Shown here one piece after another: positions 1 through 11,644 of a DNA stretch of 64,000 nucleotides. The notes beneath the pieces are model-generated. The model was not told the origin of the DNA. It ran no database searches and saw only the letters and a program-made list of their open reading frames with translations. Source of the stretch: Zasmidium citrigriseum. Its lineage: Eukaryota; Ascomycota; Dothideomycetes; Mycosphaerellales; Mycosphaerellaceae. The stretch covers positions 62,001 to 126,000 of the forward strand of contig NHNW01000057.1 of NCBI GenBank assembly GCA_002786025.1, given 5' to 3'. The position numbers and the translations under genes are program-made. How positions within the stretch are numbered: the stretch's first letter is position 1; every line of letters starts with the position of its first letter.

Positions 1-325
1 TCATTCAGCACCCTCCGAAGACGCTTTCTATCATAATTAAGAGACCCAGTGCACTGTCTCTCAAAGGATTGCAGAAATCTAGGGTTGTACATTCAGCCTC
101 ATCGTGAAGCGCGAAGGCTACCAAATTCGGGCGGATCCGTGGAGGAAACAGCTCAAAGTCCGCCAATATCGCCGACTATCTCCTTGACACTGTTGTTCTA
201 TGGCAAATGGTCGGACGTTGACACGATCGCATCGTTGTATAAAATCGATCGTTTGGCACTCGCGGAGGACTCATTCTCTCTGACTGACTTTAGCCTTTCC
301 TTCCAACAAGCTAGCTGCTCTGAAG
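1..325. other. 5' flank, no gene seen
   Basis: This is the upstream flank of the NmrA-like gene. The only long frame here begins at a GTG and runs into that gene's first exon out of frame, so it is treated as a shadow. No repeat, tRNA or mobile sequence is visible. Confidence 0.5.
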
Positions 326-1336
326 ATGTTGTCGAACTACATCACGAACGTCGCCATCGTTGGAGTGAGTGTCTAATCAGTCTGCTTGAATTGACTATGC
401 TAACATTCATAGGCTGGCGGAAACATCGGTTCTCACATGGTCAGCGCTCTTCTTGCGACCGGAAAGCATACAATCACAGCCATCACACGGAAGGAAAGCA
501 CTTCCAAACTTCCTGCGAAAGTCGTCTCCAAGTATGTTGACTACGACAAGCCCGACACAATCACTGAAGCGTTACGTGGCCAAGACGCACTAGTCATCAC
601 CGTTGGTTTCTTCGCACCGAAAAATCTCAGCAGTCTGCTCGTCCAAGCTGCAGCAGATGCCGAAGTGCCATGGGTTCTCCCGAGCGAGTGGTCACCAGAC
701 TCAGCACATGAAGGTCTTGTGAGAGATATTAGCAGCCTGCAGAACATGCCTGTTGTACGTGAGCAAATTCGAGATCTGGGGAAGAGCTCGTACCTTGCAC
801 TCTGCTGTGGACTGTGGTATGAATGGTGTCTTTCAACTCCAGTACTATTTGGAATCGATGCTCTGCAGAAGAAGGCTACTCTATTCGATGGAGGCGATAC
901 GAAGATCAACACCTCCACTCTTGCTCAGGTCGGGCGATCAGTCGCTGCATTGTTGAGTCTTCCAATCAAGTCCGATGATGATCGATGTTTGGAGCAATTC
1001 AAAAACGGACATGTCTATACCTCATCGTTCTGCATCAGTCAGAACGAGATGCTGGAATCCGTGTTCCGTGTCACCGGCACTGTGCGAGCGCAGTGGACGA
1101 TCGAGAAACGGCCTGTGCGGGAATATTTCAACGAAGGGGTAGAGGCTCGAAAGAATGGTACAATGCGGGAAGTTGGCCGGAAAGTGTACTCACGAGTGTT
1201 CTTTGACGATGATGCTGGAAACTTTGAGAAGAGGATTGGTACAGCGAATGAGATACTTGGCCTGCCTAACGAGGACTTGGATGAGGCTACGAGGCTGGCT
1301 ATTGATATGAAGAGGAGAAAAGCATATGAACAATGA
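326..1336 (+). CDS. NmrA-like / isoflavone reductase-type NAD(P)-binding protein
   Basis: Two exons, 326-364 and 413-1336, with a 48-nt GTGAGT..TAG intron between them. The splice completes the dinucleotide-binding loop, read as NVAIVGAGGNIGSHMV near residues 8-23 of a 320-aa product. This is the Rossmann GxGGNxG signature of the NmrA / phenylcoumaran-benzylic-ether-reductase group of atypical SDRs. Members either reduce small aromatic or ketone substrates with NADPH or act as redox-sensing regulators; the sequence does not decide between these. The ATG at 326 is preferred because the later ATG at 437 would lose the cofactor loop. A Zn2Cys6 regulator follows on the same strand about 320 bp downstream, so co-regulation is possible. 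No signal peptide is seen; the product is probably cytosolic. Confidence 0.8.
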
Positions 1337-1653
1337 GAATTTGTAAAGTGAGATCTATGCCGTATACGACAAGATTTGGTCCTTCCCTTCTTCATGTGGA
1401 GCCAAGCCAGCGGTAAGTGAATGAATCCACCCCAGTTCCTGCCTCAGGCACACAATCATCCAAACCCGGAAACGATCGGCGCTATCCCGCTGGCCAGATA
1501 AGCTATCTATCAGGCCTATCAGCAGCAAGAACGTTCCCCGAGCGACACCTCTCATCGACATTCCCCAAGCGAGGATATGAACGGCGAGAATAGCGTGCGA
1601 CTGCTTGTGTTGTCGCTACTGATGCCTCCGAGCGGGAAGCCTGGGTGTGAGCG
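1337..1653. other. intergenic spacer, likely promoter of the zinc-cluster gene
   Basis: About 317 bases between the reductase stop and the regulator start. No ORF, repeat or RNA gene is convincing here. Confidence 0.4.
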
Positions 1654-3593
1654 ATGATGGACGCCACCCTCTCGCCTACGGGACCGAATCAAGGCCGGAA
1701 GTACAAGTCGAGGAAAGAGAGGCCGTGTGATGCGTGCAGGCGGAGGAAGGTGTGCTGTATTCGGGAGGACGGAGATGATGCTTGTGTGAGTGATGCCGAG
1801 AGATTGAAGCCGAGTTGATGCTTACTTGTGGAAGTCATTGTGTAGGTGAGTGAGACTGTTGGTATCGGTATCGGAACGACTGCTCATCATTCGAAGAATG
1901 CAAAATACAGAATGCAGATATCTGAACGGGCCAACGCCACGGAAACGAAGTGAGTGAATGTTTTGGCAGAAATGTTGGTCACAGACTGAGCTTTTGTACA
2001 GGACCACCCGCGGCATCCAGTGATAGCGAGACGATCACATCGGCGCCGTCATCAACGCCAACATCCTTTCAAACAGTGGCAACTTCGGTTACAGCGCCTG
2101 CTCCTGCTCAACCAACAGGCGAATGGATCAGTCAATATGCCGGTCTCTCGGCAGACATGGACCCATACGTCCTCCGACACTGCAACTTCAACCGCTCGAA
2201 TTACTACATCTCTACATATCACGACTTCGCCACATTCAGAGTCGGCATGAGTGGCAGTGTACCTTCGCACTTTACTTTGGTCCCAGACAGCCATCTAGAC
2301 TGTAGACCTCCACACTATCCACCGAGCACCCTCCTCGACGAAGCATATCCACTACACCATGAACTCTTAACGGCCTACTTCGACGTCATACATACTTCCT
2401 TTCCATTGCTGGAGCCAGTCCGCTTCACGAAGGGAAATAAAATCGATCTCCCTCTCCTGGCCGCCATGTACAGCCTTGCCTTACCATTCTGCCCAGCCGC
2501 GCGGAACATTACCTACGTCAACATCAACTCGTTCATATTCCAGGCTTTACCCATAGAGACACGAACGCCACGACTGGAGACCATCGAAGCAGCGCTACTA
2601 TTTCTCCAGCGCCACACACAAATACATCGAGCCCCAATCACTCCCGGCCTATATCCTGAGATCGGATCAATCATCGGAATGGCATATGAAGCTGGCCTAA
2701 ACGTCGACCCATCAAATTGGGACCTCTCCCAAGCCGACCGCAGCCGCAGGAAAAGGCTCTGGTGGGCTCTATTCATCTTTGACAAATGGAGCGCTTTAGG
2801 GCTCGGACGTCCTTCATACATCTCCGACGACGACACCACCGTCCCCCTACCAAGCGTCGAAGACATCTCCCCTCTAAACGTCGGACGAGAACCACTCCCA
2901 CATGTCTGCGCCCAAATGTTCGTCGCCATGGCCGCCCTCTCTCAAATCCTCTCATCGATCCTCACAACATTCTACACACTCAAAGGCGCCGAGAATATGG
3001 CATCCTCAACCGTCGACGAAGTCGAACGGATCCGCGCATACTTCGAACTCCAACTCTCCAATTTCCATTCCGGCTACCTCGCCTCCCTATCCCAACACCC
3101 CGGAATCCTCCTCGACGCCACAGGAACTCTCTGGCTAGCATACCACACCGCCGAAGTCGTCCTCTTCCGGGCCGTCCTCCGCTGCCTCCCCTCAACAGAC
3201 CCCGCAGCCCTCGCCGTTCGCTCGCGCGCCAAAGGCGCCGTATCCTCAATCTCCGAACTCCTCGAGAACCTCCGCGTCGCCCGTCTCCGAGCGTTCTGGT
3301 GGTCCCCAATATCCCGAATCAACTACGCCATCGCCGGAGGATTCTTATTCACCATGCTGCTGAGTTCGATCACGGAAGAGGATATCGATTACTGGTCGAA
3401 TGAGATTGTGCGGTATAGACGGTTGCTAGATTTGCAGAGTCTGTCGTTTGATACGACGAAACTTGCAAGTGCGAGAATGAGTGCGCTTGCGAATGTTAGT
3501 TCGGGTGGGAGAGTGAGTGGTTCTGGGGCTGGGAGGGTGGATCCGAAGCAGGCTTTTTGTAGGGATTTTGGGGTGGAGTTGAATACGATATGA
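1654..3593 (+). CDS. Zn2Cys6 fungal-specific transcription factor with an 11-nt microexon
   Basis: Four exons are proposed: 1654-1785, 1835-1845, 1897-1949 and 2002-3593, giving 595 aa. The zinc cluster starts in exon 1 (CDACRRRKVCC, then a Cys at the exon end). The 11-nt exon 2 supplies S-L-C-R, and exon 3 gives the last Cys and the linker YLNGPTPRKR. Joined, the six cysteines follow the C-x2-C-x6-C-x8-C-x2-C-x6-C pattern of binuclear zinc clusters. The long last exon carries the middle homology region typical of Fungal_trans proteins, with RRKRLWWALFIFDKW and LGLGRPSYI. It is expected to be a nuclear DNA-binding regulator; the targets are unknown, and the reductase upstream and hydrolase downstream are natural candidates. 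An in-frame TGA at 1648 fixes the start. Confidence 0.85.
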
Positions 3594-3681
3594 TGGATCT
3601 GGAGGAGAAGGACGGCTACTCGATTAGCCTCCATGAGAGATTCACACAATACGAAGCGCCATACTGTCATCCATCCTCCCA

Positions 3682-4596
3682 TCAAACCTTGAGTCCCGGA
3701 ATCCCCGCCCCCTTCAAAAAACCCCTAACATCCCCCTCAAACTTCGTCTTCTCCTCAATAGCCGGCAAATGCCCACTAGCCTCATAAACCACAAACGTAC
3801 TCCCCTCAATCCCCTTCGCAATAACCTCCGTCCACCTCGGCGGAATAATCCAATCAAACCGTCCACTCCAAACAAAAGTCGGCACTTTGATCTCATGCAA
3901 CCGATCCCTGACATCAAACCTCGAAAGACAATAATCATGCGCCGCACGATTCGTGGCGGGAAAAGGGACGATGACTTTTGACAGCGCCTCGCCGACGTCG
4001 GACTCAGTTTTGGATTTGAGGTGTTCGGGGACGGCGTAGAGGGGGGAGATTTGTGCGAAGAGGGACATGTGCTCTTCGTCTGAGACTGTAGTTCCTGTGA
4101 AAAGACGGATGAGGACGTCCGGGTCGACGACGTCTTTGGTTCGGGGGTCGGTCATGGCGGTTTTGAAGGCGTCGAGGAGACAGCCGTGCGAGACTTGCGC
4201 GGCTGTGTCGCCGATTAGGAGCGCGGAGAGGTGCTCTGGATAGCGGAGGGCGTATTCTAATCCGAGAAATCCGGCGTGGGAGCCTCCGATGAAGGTGACT
4301 TTGTCGTCGCCGGCCCATTGGCGGAGTTCGTCGAGGTCTGCAGTCCAGCGTTCATGGGTGAAGGGGCGTTGATGGTCGGAGTCTCCACAGCCGCGGAGGT
4401 CGTGGACGAGGACGCGGAAGAGGTCTTGGTAAGTTGAACACCAGAGTTCCGGTTCGCGATGGGACGAGAGACCCGGAGCACCGTGGCAAGTGAGCATGAG
4501 GGGTTTATCTTTGTCGTTAGGGTTGAGGATTTTGGCTTTGACGTTGCAACCATCGGACATTTTGACGTCTTGCATATCGACAGCGGGGGATGCCAT
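3682..4596 (-). CDS. alpha/beta hydrolase, proline-iminopeptidase-like
   Basis: Single exon. The ATG at 4596 (CACCAACAAAATGG context) gives 304 aa. An in-frame ATG at 4656 would add 20 residues; anything further upstream begins with GTG. The oxyanion region reads CHGAPG, the nucleophile elbow is GGSHAG (Ser106), the acid is in the GRFDWI segment and the histidine is in SGHLP near the C-terminus, so the catalytic triad looks complete. This family hydrolyses esters, amides or N-terminal proline peptides; the substrate cannot be told. No signal peptide is seen. The 3' end faces the 3' end of the zinc-cluster gene with under 90 bp between the stops. Confidence 0.85.
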   Translation of the reverse strand: MASPAVDMQDVKMSDGCNVKAKILNPNDKDKPLMLTCHGAPGLSSHREPELWCSTYQDLFRVLVHDLRGCGDSDHQRPFTHERWTADLDELRQWAGDDKVTFIGGSHAGFLGLEYALRYPEHLSALLIGDTAAQVSHGCLLDAFKTAMTDPRTKDVVDPDVLIRLFTGTTVSDEEHMSLFAQISPLYAVPEHLKSKTESDVGEALSKVIVPFPATNRAAHDYCLSRFDVRDRLHEIKVPTFVWSGRFDWIIPPRWTEVIAKGIEGSTFVVYEASGHLPAIEEKTKFEGDVRGFLKGAGIPGLKV

Positions 4597-4981
4597 TTTG
4601 TTGGTGATGATAGGAAGTAAAGGTCTGAGATGGACGAGAGGTGAAGTGATATACATACCCACATGCCACCATCTACCGGAGCCGGCAAATGGTGCGCGTA
4701 AACCTTTCCGAAAACGTGAACGCTAGATGATGTACTCCAGCTGACGTAGGATGGATTGTCGTATGAGTAAGGATTGATGGAAGCTTGGCCGATGGTAACG
4801 ATGCCAGGGCGAATTATTGTCGTAGAAAAGACCTCGAGGATTGGATGTGCGCCTTCAAATTTATAGTCCCAAGAGGGCTCGCATTTGGGTATTTAGGCCA
4901 CACCTATCCATCGAACATCGCACGTTCTTTCAGCATCAAGTTCATTATACAAGAAGTCAAAGCTACCAACCATGTCATCAC

Positions 4982-7355
4982 TCACTGCCTCATAATATCC
5001 CGCATCTTATCCCTCAGACTCTGAGGTACGACGGCGTCCGCCTTCATCAGCTCGACCATCTTGTCGTTCTCCTCTTGAATCGCATCATCATGCCTGTCGA
5101 CATCTGGAGCCCCCGTCTCGATCTTGCGCTTCCGAACGAGCTTGGCGGGATTGCCTGCCACAACGGTATAAGGTTTGACGTCCTGCAAAATCAAGTCAGC
5201 ATAGTTGATAATTGGATGTGAGATGGCACGGTGCTCACCCGTGTAACAACAGATCCCGCCCCTACGACTGCACCTTTGCCAATCGTCCGGAAGGGCAGGA
5301 TCGTGACATCGCCTCCAATGAAGCAGTCTTCTTCGACTTTGATTGCACCCGCAGTGAAGTATCCTCGGCAGCCTTCATTACGGAGGCTAGCGTCGACACT
5401 GGCCGTCATGCAGTAGAACTTGACGTTAGGTCCAACGATGGTGCGATCACCAATGTAGATGGTACCTGCATCCTGCATGAAGCAATTGGCGCCAATGAGA
5501 ACATGTTCGCCAAGGTTGATGTTGTAGCCGAACTCGCAATTGAACGGAGTCTCAACCACAGTGCGCACATTGCAAGCGCCAATTGGTCCCATCCAAGGGC
5601 CCACTGTGGTGCTGCTAGGTGGCCGTTCTCTGGGATTGTAGACAGCCACGAATTGATTCCCCTTCTGCGTTTCCGAAGCATCGGAATAGGGCCCGCAGAT
5701 GTCATTATAGCGGGCCACGGCTCGTCGACAGTTTTGGCGGTCGGCTAGTAGTTCGTGGTCAAAGAAGTGCTTGTAGGGCATGCCGGCAAGCATCTTTCTC
5801 CTCTCGGTCATTGGCCCATTGAGGGTGAAGCCAATGGACGATCGAACATGGCTCCCTGAATGAGATGACGCGCTCTCATGAGAACTGATGACGGTAGGGG
5901 CGGCTGGCGGTGGAGGTGGAGGTGGTGGTAATGTCGGCCGATGGTAAGGAGGCTGATTGGGAGGCTGACTCCAAGGTCCGGGCAAGGGTGGTTGAGGATT
6001 GGGTCGCTCTTGGGGATAATGATGCGGTGGCGGTCCGCCAGGAAAGTCGGGAGGAGGTAAGCGCTCGGGAGGATATGCCTGTGCCTGATCATGAGGTCCC
6101 CATGACGGTCGAGGCCCCCAGCTGTCCCGGGCGCTTGGTGGACGGTGATCCATAGGTGGTTGAGCGCCATAGCGGTAAGGTACAGAGCCATATGGATCAG
6201 GCCGATGAGGATCGGGCCAGTATTGTGAGGGAGGAGGGCGAGCCGAGCTGTGATTAGCATGCGCCGGATCATAGTACGGCGGAGGTCCTTGAGCTTGCTC
6301 GAACTGCTTTGCCTGGAGCGGCACCACAGGTCGTACGGCGCCTAATTTGTTAGTGCCTCCAGGTGGCTTGGGACCGTAGCCGCCGCATGTGAAGCCGCCC
6401 TTTCTGCAATTGTCACAAATTGGCTTGGCCTCGTCACACTTCTTTTTGCGGCCTCGACAGGTATGGCAACCAGTCTTGGTTCGATTGCTGAAATTGCGTT
6501 TGCGCCGCTTTGGATCGTTGTCGTTTGGATCGCCTAGTCCGGGCATGTAGTGATGTGATTGATCTCCATCGTTGGGAGGGCTGTTGCTTCGGCCAGCGGC
6601 TTGGGCTTGCTGCTCTTCGCGCAGGGTTGCATTTAGCGATGCTGCCAATCCCGAGACGGTCTCTGGTCGAGCTTGCGGTGGAGGAGATGCACGGCCAGTC
6701 CGAGCGGTGGGAGTTGGCTCACTAAGAAATGTCAGCGACAAGACAGAGACTTGGAGAAACGTGAATTGGTAGCTGGGCAGACAAGTCTAGACGCTTCAAT
6801 GTCGACTCACCGAACGTATGTACCAGTCGTGGGTTGTTCCAGTTCATCATGCTCCGCCGAATATCCCCTGGCTTGGTTCGTGCGGGGAGATGGGATGCCG
6901 CCAGAGTTGAGGACAGTCATGGGTCGCTTTGGTGATCGATCGCCAATACTCGATGATTGATCGTTTCCTCCATTTTGAAGTTCATTGCCCTCACCCTCAA
7001 CCCTCTTCCGCTTGTTCGAAGGACTCCCATTTTGATCGGCATGCCCGACAGGTTCAGGATCACGACGCTCGTCTGGCCGCCAGGCATTGTATGCGGAGGC
7101 CGACGTTGGACCCGCACCGTAGGTGGAGGCATGACTTGCGGAAGAATCGTCTGGACGAAAACCGGTAGTTCGTTGAGATTCTCCATTCACGGCAGTGAAC
7201 CCAGACGAGGGGACATCCGTGGCTGGAGTTGGAAGGCCATGCACAGTATTCCTATTCACCGACGAATTTCCAGCGAGGTGGGCCTTTTCTCGCATTGGAG
7301 AATCAGCACGGGTGTCCAGCTGGCCGGGAGGCGATGGTCGGTGTGAGAGAAGCAT
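4982..7355 (-). CDS. Zn2Cys6 domain fused to a maltose/nodulation-type O-acetyltransferase
   Basis: Three exons on the minus strand, 7355-6811, 6721-5239 and 5182-4982, give 742 aa; both introns are GTGAG..AG and keep the frame. The N-terminal third is low-complexity (Ser/Pro/Asn). A zinc cluster follows near residues 260-290 (CHTCRGRKKKCDEAKPICDNCRKGGFTC), then a long Pro/Tyr-rich linker. After the linker comes a Mac-type segment (RKMLAGMPYKHFFDHELL) and a left-handed beta-helix of hexapeptide repeats (EHVLIGANCFMQDAGTIYIGD, ending VVAGNPAKLV). This DNA-binding plus sugar-acetyltransferase layout is known in other ascomycetes as far as I recall. Whether the enzyme part is active or acts as a sugar sensor is open. 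The frame extends to 7484 only with a GTG start, so the first ATG is used. Confidence 0.85.
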
Positions 7356-10300
7356 AGAGCATAGACGAATAAGATGCTGGTGTAATTGATGCTGGGTTAA
7401 CGGAGCCTGGGTCGTGTCCCAGGCAGTTGGAGGGGCAGTAGGACGAGCAGAGGTCCAGGACTTCCAATGGCTCGTCTGTACCACGTCGGACCGCGCTTAA
7501 ATCGGCAAAATAGACGCAGACAATGCGAATTGTTCTGGAGGTAAGTCGTCCTGGATGAAAGAAGGTGAGAGCAGGTCGCACGCAGACGCGGCGGTCGAGA
7601 TCAAATTTGTCGCGACGGCGGTGGAAGAGGGATTGCGGCGCAGTTGCTGAGGCCCAGGTGCCAGCTCCAGTCCGCAGGTTTCTGATATGAGCTAGCCGAG
7701 CCCGAGGAATGAGAATGGGTTCGGGACGCCGAACGGCCTGCTCGCCTGTGACACGATCGACTAGGAGTGGGATTGCTGGGACGACGCAAGGCGGGTGGGA
7801 CGGACGGGCACGTCAGGTCAAGATATGCAGCGGGAAGCAAGCAGAAGAGAGCGCGCGCGGTGGAAGGGTGGACAGGCAGGCCAGCACACCCAGGGCATCA
7901 TCTCGCTGCCGCTGCGCGTTTGTCAAAGACAGGGTTGTGGCCGGCGGCGCCAAATGCTCAGGATTTAAGCTCTTGCCGTATGGCGCCCGCGCTGTAATTG
8001 GACGCTCATGGGGCCCGTCCGGCGTCTATCGGGAGCGATGGCGACTTCGTGACGGCTCTGCATGCAATCCCACCACGACGTTGACGAACAGCCTGCCTGA
8101 GCACCCAATCACGCGCGCCAGACGCCCTTTTGCGGCCATGCAGCGCTCGCCCGTCTGACACCCCGCGAACCAGCAGCAGCACCTGTATTCCCGTCCTGCT
8201 CAGCGGGCGGCAGACAATCGAGCATCGCTCGCTGGGGAGGCAGCATTAGCGCCAGGCCAGTACGTACTCCAGCGTTGGACCATGCGTTGCCCGAGCTGCA
8301 TGGCGTCACGGCCTTTCTCCCTCGAGTCTCCACTGCCATATCCGCGCCGCTTGTGCTCACCTGTTGCGAGGTAGCGCCCAGCAGCTGCGCAAATGGGACA
8401 TTTGCTGCAGAATGACCCTCAGCGTCGGCGGCAGCTTCGAGCTCTCAGCGGCAGCGTCGCGAGAGTTCGAGTCCAGCAAAGCAGCACGAGGCGCACTGGC
8501 GGCTAGCTCCAACGCTCCACAAAATCCTGGTCATCGCACGGAACTCAATTGTGCATGGGCAGCGCGCCCCGTCGTGCCGTGCCTAGTGTCAGACGTGACC
8601 CACCTTCCAACCTCAAGCGCAAAACACCACTGCAGTCCTGCTCGGTCCCCTCTCCTGTTTCGTGCTCGTCTCGTTGTTCTTATGCTTTGTTGAGGTCGCC
8701 GACAGCCAGGAACGTTCGACACCGGGTCTCTGCCGCTGCGGCTCTCTGACAAAAGTGGTGAGTGCGTCAAGTCAGATGTTTTTCTCGTGGGGAAAAGGGT
8801 AGGGCCGCAGCTCCCGTCTTTGGGGTGAGGCAGCACGGCATACATCGGGCTGCATTTTTCTGTGTTACTCCCTTTTGACGGCCACTTCCTTGCTCGAGCT
8901 CGACGCGGCCCTGTCGCATCGATGTCCACATCGACCAGTCACATTCGCGTGTATAGGACGGGACGATATCGATAGCAGCAACGTTCTCCATTTCGCTTCC
9001 AGAGCCCTGGGTCGCTGACTCCAGCGCAGTCGCGGACGATCATATGACGGCATACTACCGCAACTTTGCAACATGCGCCAGCCAGCATGCGTACAGAAAC
9101 AGCTGAAGACGACATACGAAGTCTGTACCGCGGTGATGAGACCGGCCCGCCAGTCTGAAGCGAATCAACTTGGAATCCAGGGGCATGTTGGTGCTGAAGA
9201 ACTCGGTCAAAGATCCATGTCTGTTGCCAGCATGACAACGTCAGAAGACAAAGTAACCGCAGCGCTGGGTCCGCAAGTTCCCCGAAGATGGATATGCAAG
9301 GAACATGCATGTTCCTTACTCAAGAGCGACGCATGGCGTTGAACTTCAACTGATTTCGCCTTCGCTCCCGCAGATGGGTTGCTGCTAGGGTTGTTGATAC
9401 ACCGTGTATCTAAGATTTGGGCCAGTGTACACAGTACAGACACTGTGCTCACAGTGTGTACACTGCGCCGTCGATATCCAATCCGGTAATTGACAATCGG
9501 CTCCTTCCCAGAATGGCCGGATGAGCTTAACTCGAGGAGTCAAGGGGTAAGTACTTTACGGTCAATCTCTGTGTGCATAGTGACTTAAGGCCAGAATGGC
9601 CGTGTACACGGTGCTCACAAGCATATGTGCACTGTGACCAGATGTGGGTCTACAACCCTAGTTGCTGCCCGAGAGGCACAGTCGAAAGCCAATCTTGAAG
9701 CGAGACGTGCCTGCAGATTGATGGATATGTTCATCGCACAAGTCTGATGTAGACAACTTGAGGGCGGCACATTCTTATCAATCGACGATGGAGATATTGA
9801 AGCTTGCCGCGTACAAGTACGACATGGTCCTCGAGACTCTGGGGTCAACCAGCCCTGTCGACTTGCCTCGACAGTTTCGAAAGGCGATGTCTGGCGACTC
9901 CCGTGGCTGCCGCGAGTGTCGCGCTTGTTGGAAAAATCTACTCCCTACCGGCAGGGTGCGAACCATGCTGTCGGGTTTGGACGAGTCGTGTAACACGCAC
10001 AGCGCCGGGCGGTGCGGATGGCGGCGAGCTGTCCGTGGGAATGGGAGATGTGGCTGACGGTCTGGACGGCGGATTGATGATGATGCATGCGAGCGACCTT
10101 CTCCGAAAATGTGAGCCTGGCGGTGCCCTTGGAACGAAGACATGTCGTCGAGAAAAGGTCTTGGAAGGCGCGGTAGTCTACTTTCGCGCTAAATCGAATT
10201 TTGATGGGATGCTGAATCAAATATTAGGCGCGCGTTCGGCAAGGACCCACTCGTCCCTTCCTCGACGGCATGTCTTCAAAGATGAACAAAACCTCGACTG

Positions 10301-10401
10301 CAACGTCATCTTCAACCTCGCGGATAAACCTCTATCTATCATCGGAGCTCAAGGTAGCCAGCGCTCTGCTCTGAGGGTCTTTCGCTCCGGCGACCTGCAT
10401 A
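7356..10401. other. 3 kb without a convincing gene
   Basis: GC-rich upstream region of the acetyltransferase fusion gene, followed by ordinary intergenic sequence. Open frames exist on both strands, but they overlap one another, mostly start without ATG and show no domain or protein-like motif. The stretch 9396-9642 holds several palindromes, described separately. A long 5' leader or promoter for the regulator gene is the simplest reading. Confidence 0.4.
9396..9642. repeat. cluster of palindromes built on GTGTACAC-like cores
   Basis: GATACACCGTGTATC (9396-9410) is a palindrome with 7-bp arms. Positions 9423-9465 form an imperfect 43-bp palindrome bounded by CAGTGTACAC and GTGTACACTG. CGTGTACACG (9601-9610) is perfect. 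GGCCAGAATGGCC, also palindromic, lies at about 9590, and its core CCAGAATGGCC also occurs at about 9510. They could be dimeric regulator sites, hairpins or remnants of a small inverted-repeat element. Confidence 0.6.
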
Positions 10402-11233
10402 ATGGAGACTGCCAAAGATGCCCTCAACTTGCTGAGTCTGCCCGCTAAAATTCGCAACCGAATCTACACGCTGTCAGGGTGTCTGCAATTCTGGGAGCCT
10501 CATAGACAGCTCGTTCACTTGATCACTGTGCCCAGCGACTACTGCCGCGATCTTGACAAGAAGATCCACGGCTGTCCCAGAGATGCTATGTGCCCTTCCT
10601 TGAACGATGCGATCTTCTGACTGAGTTGCAGATGCCAGCCAGAATCATCAGTAACCCAGACAAGCCGCGTCTACGAAGAAAAGCATGGCACTTGCAATGT
10701 CACAACCATTTGCACGACGGCGTTGAGTGTTATCGAAACCGCAAAAGTGATCAAAGTCTGCGGACAATCATTCGGAACAGTGTCCAATGCAACTTTGGCA
10801 AGACCACTCGGCCAGCGCTCACCAAAGTCAGCCGACAAATCCGTCAAGATACTCTTTCCATTTTCTACGGCAGCCACACCTTCGTTGTTACCCTTGATGT
10901 CGTAAGAGGTCAGGCAATGGCGACCACCAGATGTGTGCTCTATCTCTTTGGCGAATTCTCTGCGCTCACTCTCTTCTTCATACACCTACACTTTCATTAA
11001 TACAGGACATACTGACAATCGCTACCATGTCTTCCGCTTCCGCCCAGGGTTGGCTCGACCGAGTCATCTCTGGGGCCTCAGAAATCCTCGGTGAGATGTT
11101 TAGAGATCGTGCGCGGGCGATCCTGCAATCCCGACTTGAGTTGGGAGAGGACGACGCGAATACCTGGATCCGAGCCGGAGAGCATGTCATCAAGGTCACC
11201 TACGAGTTGGTCACCTACGAATCCGTCGCCTAG
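10402..11233 (+). CDS. 2EXR/F-box-like small fungal protein, gene model uncertain
   Basis: The start reads METAKDALNLLSLPAKIRNRIYTL, the LPxEIRNRIY opening common in fungal 2EXR/F-box-like proteins. A later part has ALTKVSRQIRQDTLSIFYGSHTFVV, also typical of that family. The two parts are in different frames. Either a 104-nt intron with a weak GTGCCC donor, a CTGAC branch site and a TTGCAG acceptor (10528-10631) joins them, or the gene carries a frameshift. A second, well-formed intron, GTAAGA..TACAG (10902-11005), leads to the last exon 11006-11233, ending in YESVA. The function of this family is largely unknown. If the first join is wrong, this is a pseudogene. Confidence 0.5.
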
Positions 11234-11644
11234 CTCGCCGCGTGGGTTTGGGGCCACCTCAAGAGGGTCTTCGGATCACCAGCCCTTCCTCCGCCGACTG
11301 ACGAGGAAGGGGGAGAATCTACTTAGGTAGATTCTCTCTCACCAAAAAAAATCCAAAAAAAAAAAGCCATGGGGAGAGCCTGGGTCATACGAGATGGCCT
11401 CCCGCCAAGCCCCCTGGTGAGTTCAAACATTTGACACTGTATCTCCGCAGCTTGGACGCTGACCATGCCAATGAACACAGCTTGGGTAGCCTCATCGCGG
11501 CGCAGGGGTGTAACGTGCCGTTTTGGCGGTACGGCTAAGCCCAAAATCCCGGGACCAGCCGTCACATCCTCGCCGCAAAGCTCGCATCTTCGAGACGAGA
11601 ACAGCCATCCATTGAACATCCACCCCATCGCCAACCCGCCCACA

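Noticed and set aside
49..540. 163-codon frame at the left edge
   Set aside because: It starts with GTG and overlaps the first exon and cofactor loop of the NmrA-like gene in another frame.
8455..8480. tRNA B-box-like GTTCGAGTCC
   Set aside because: No A box, anticodon arm or acceptor stem can be drawn around it.
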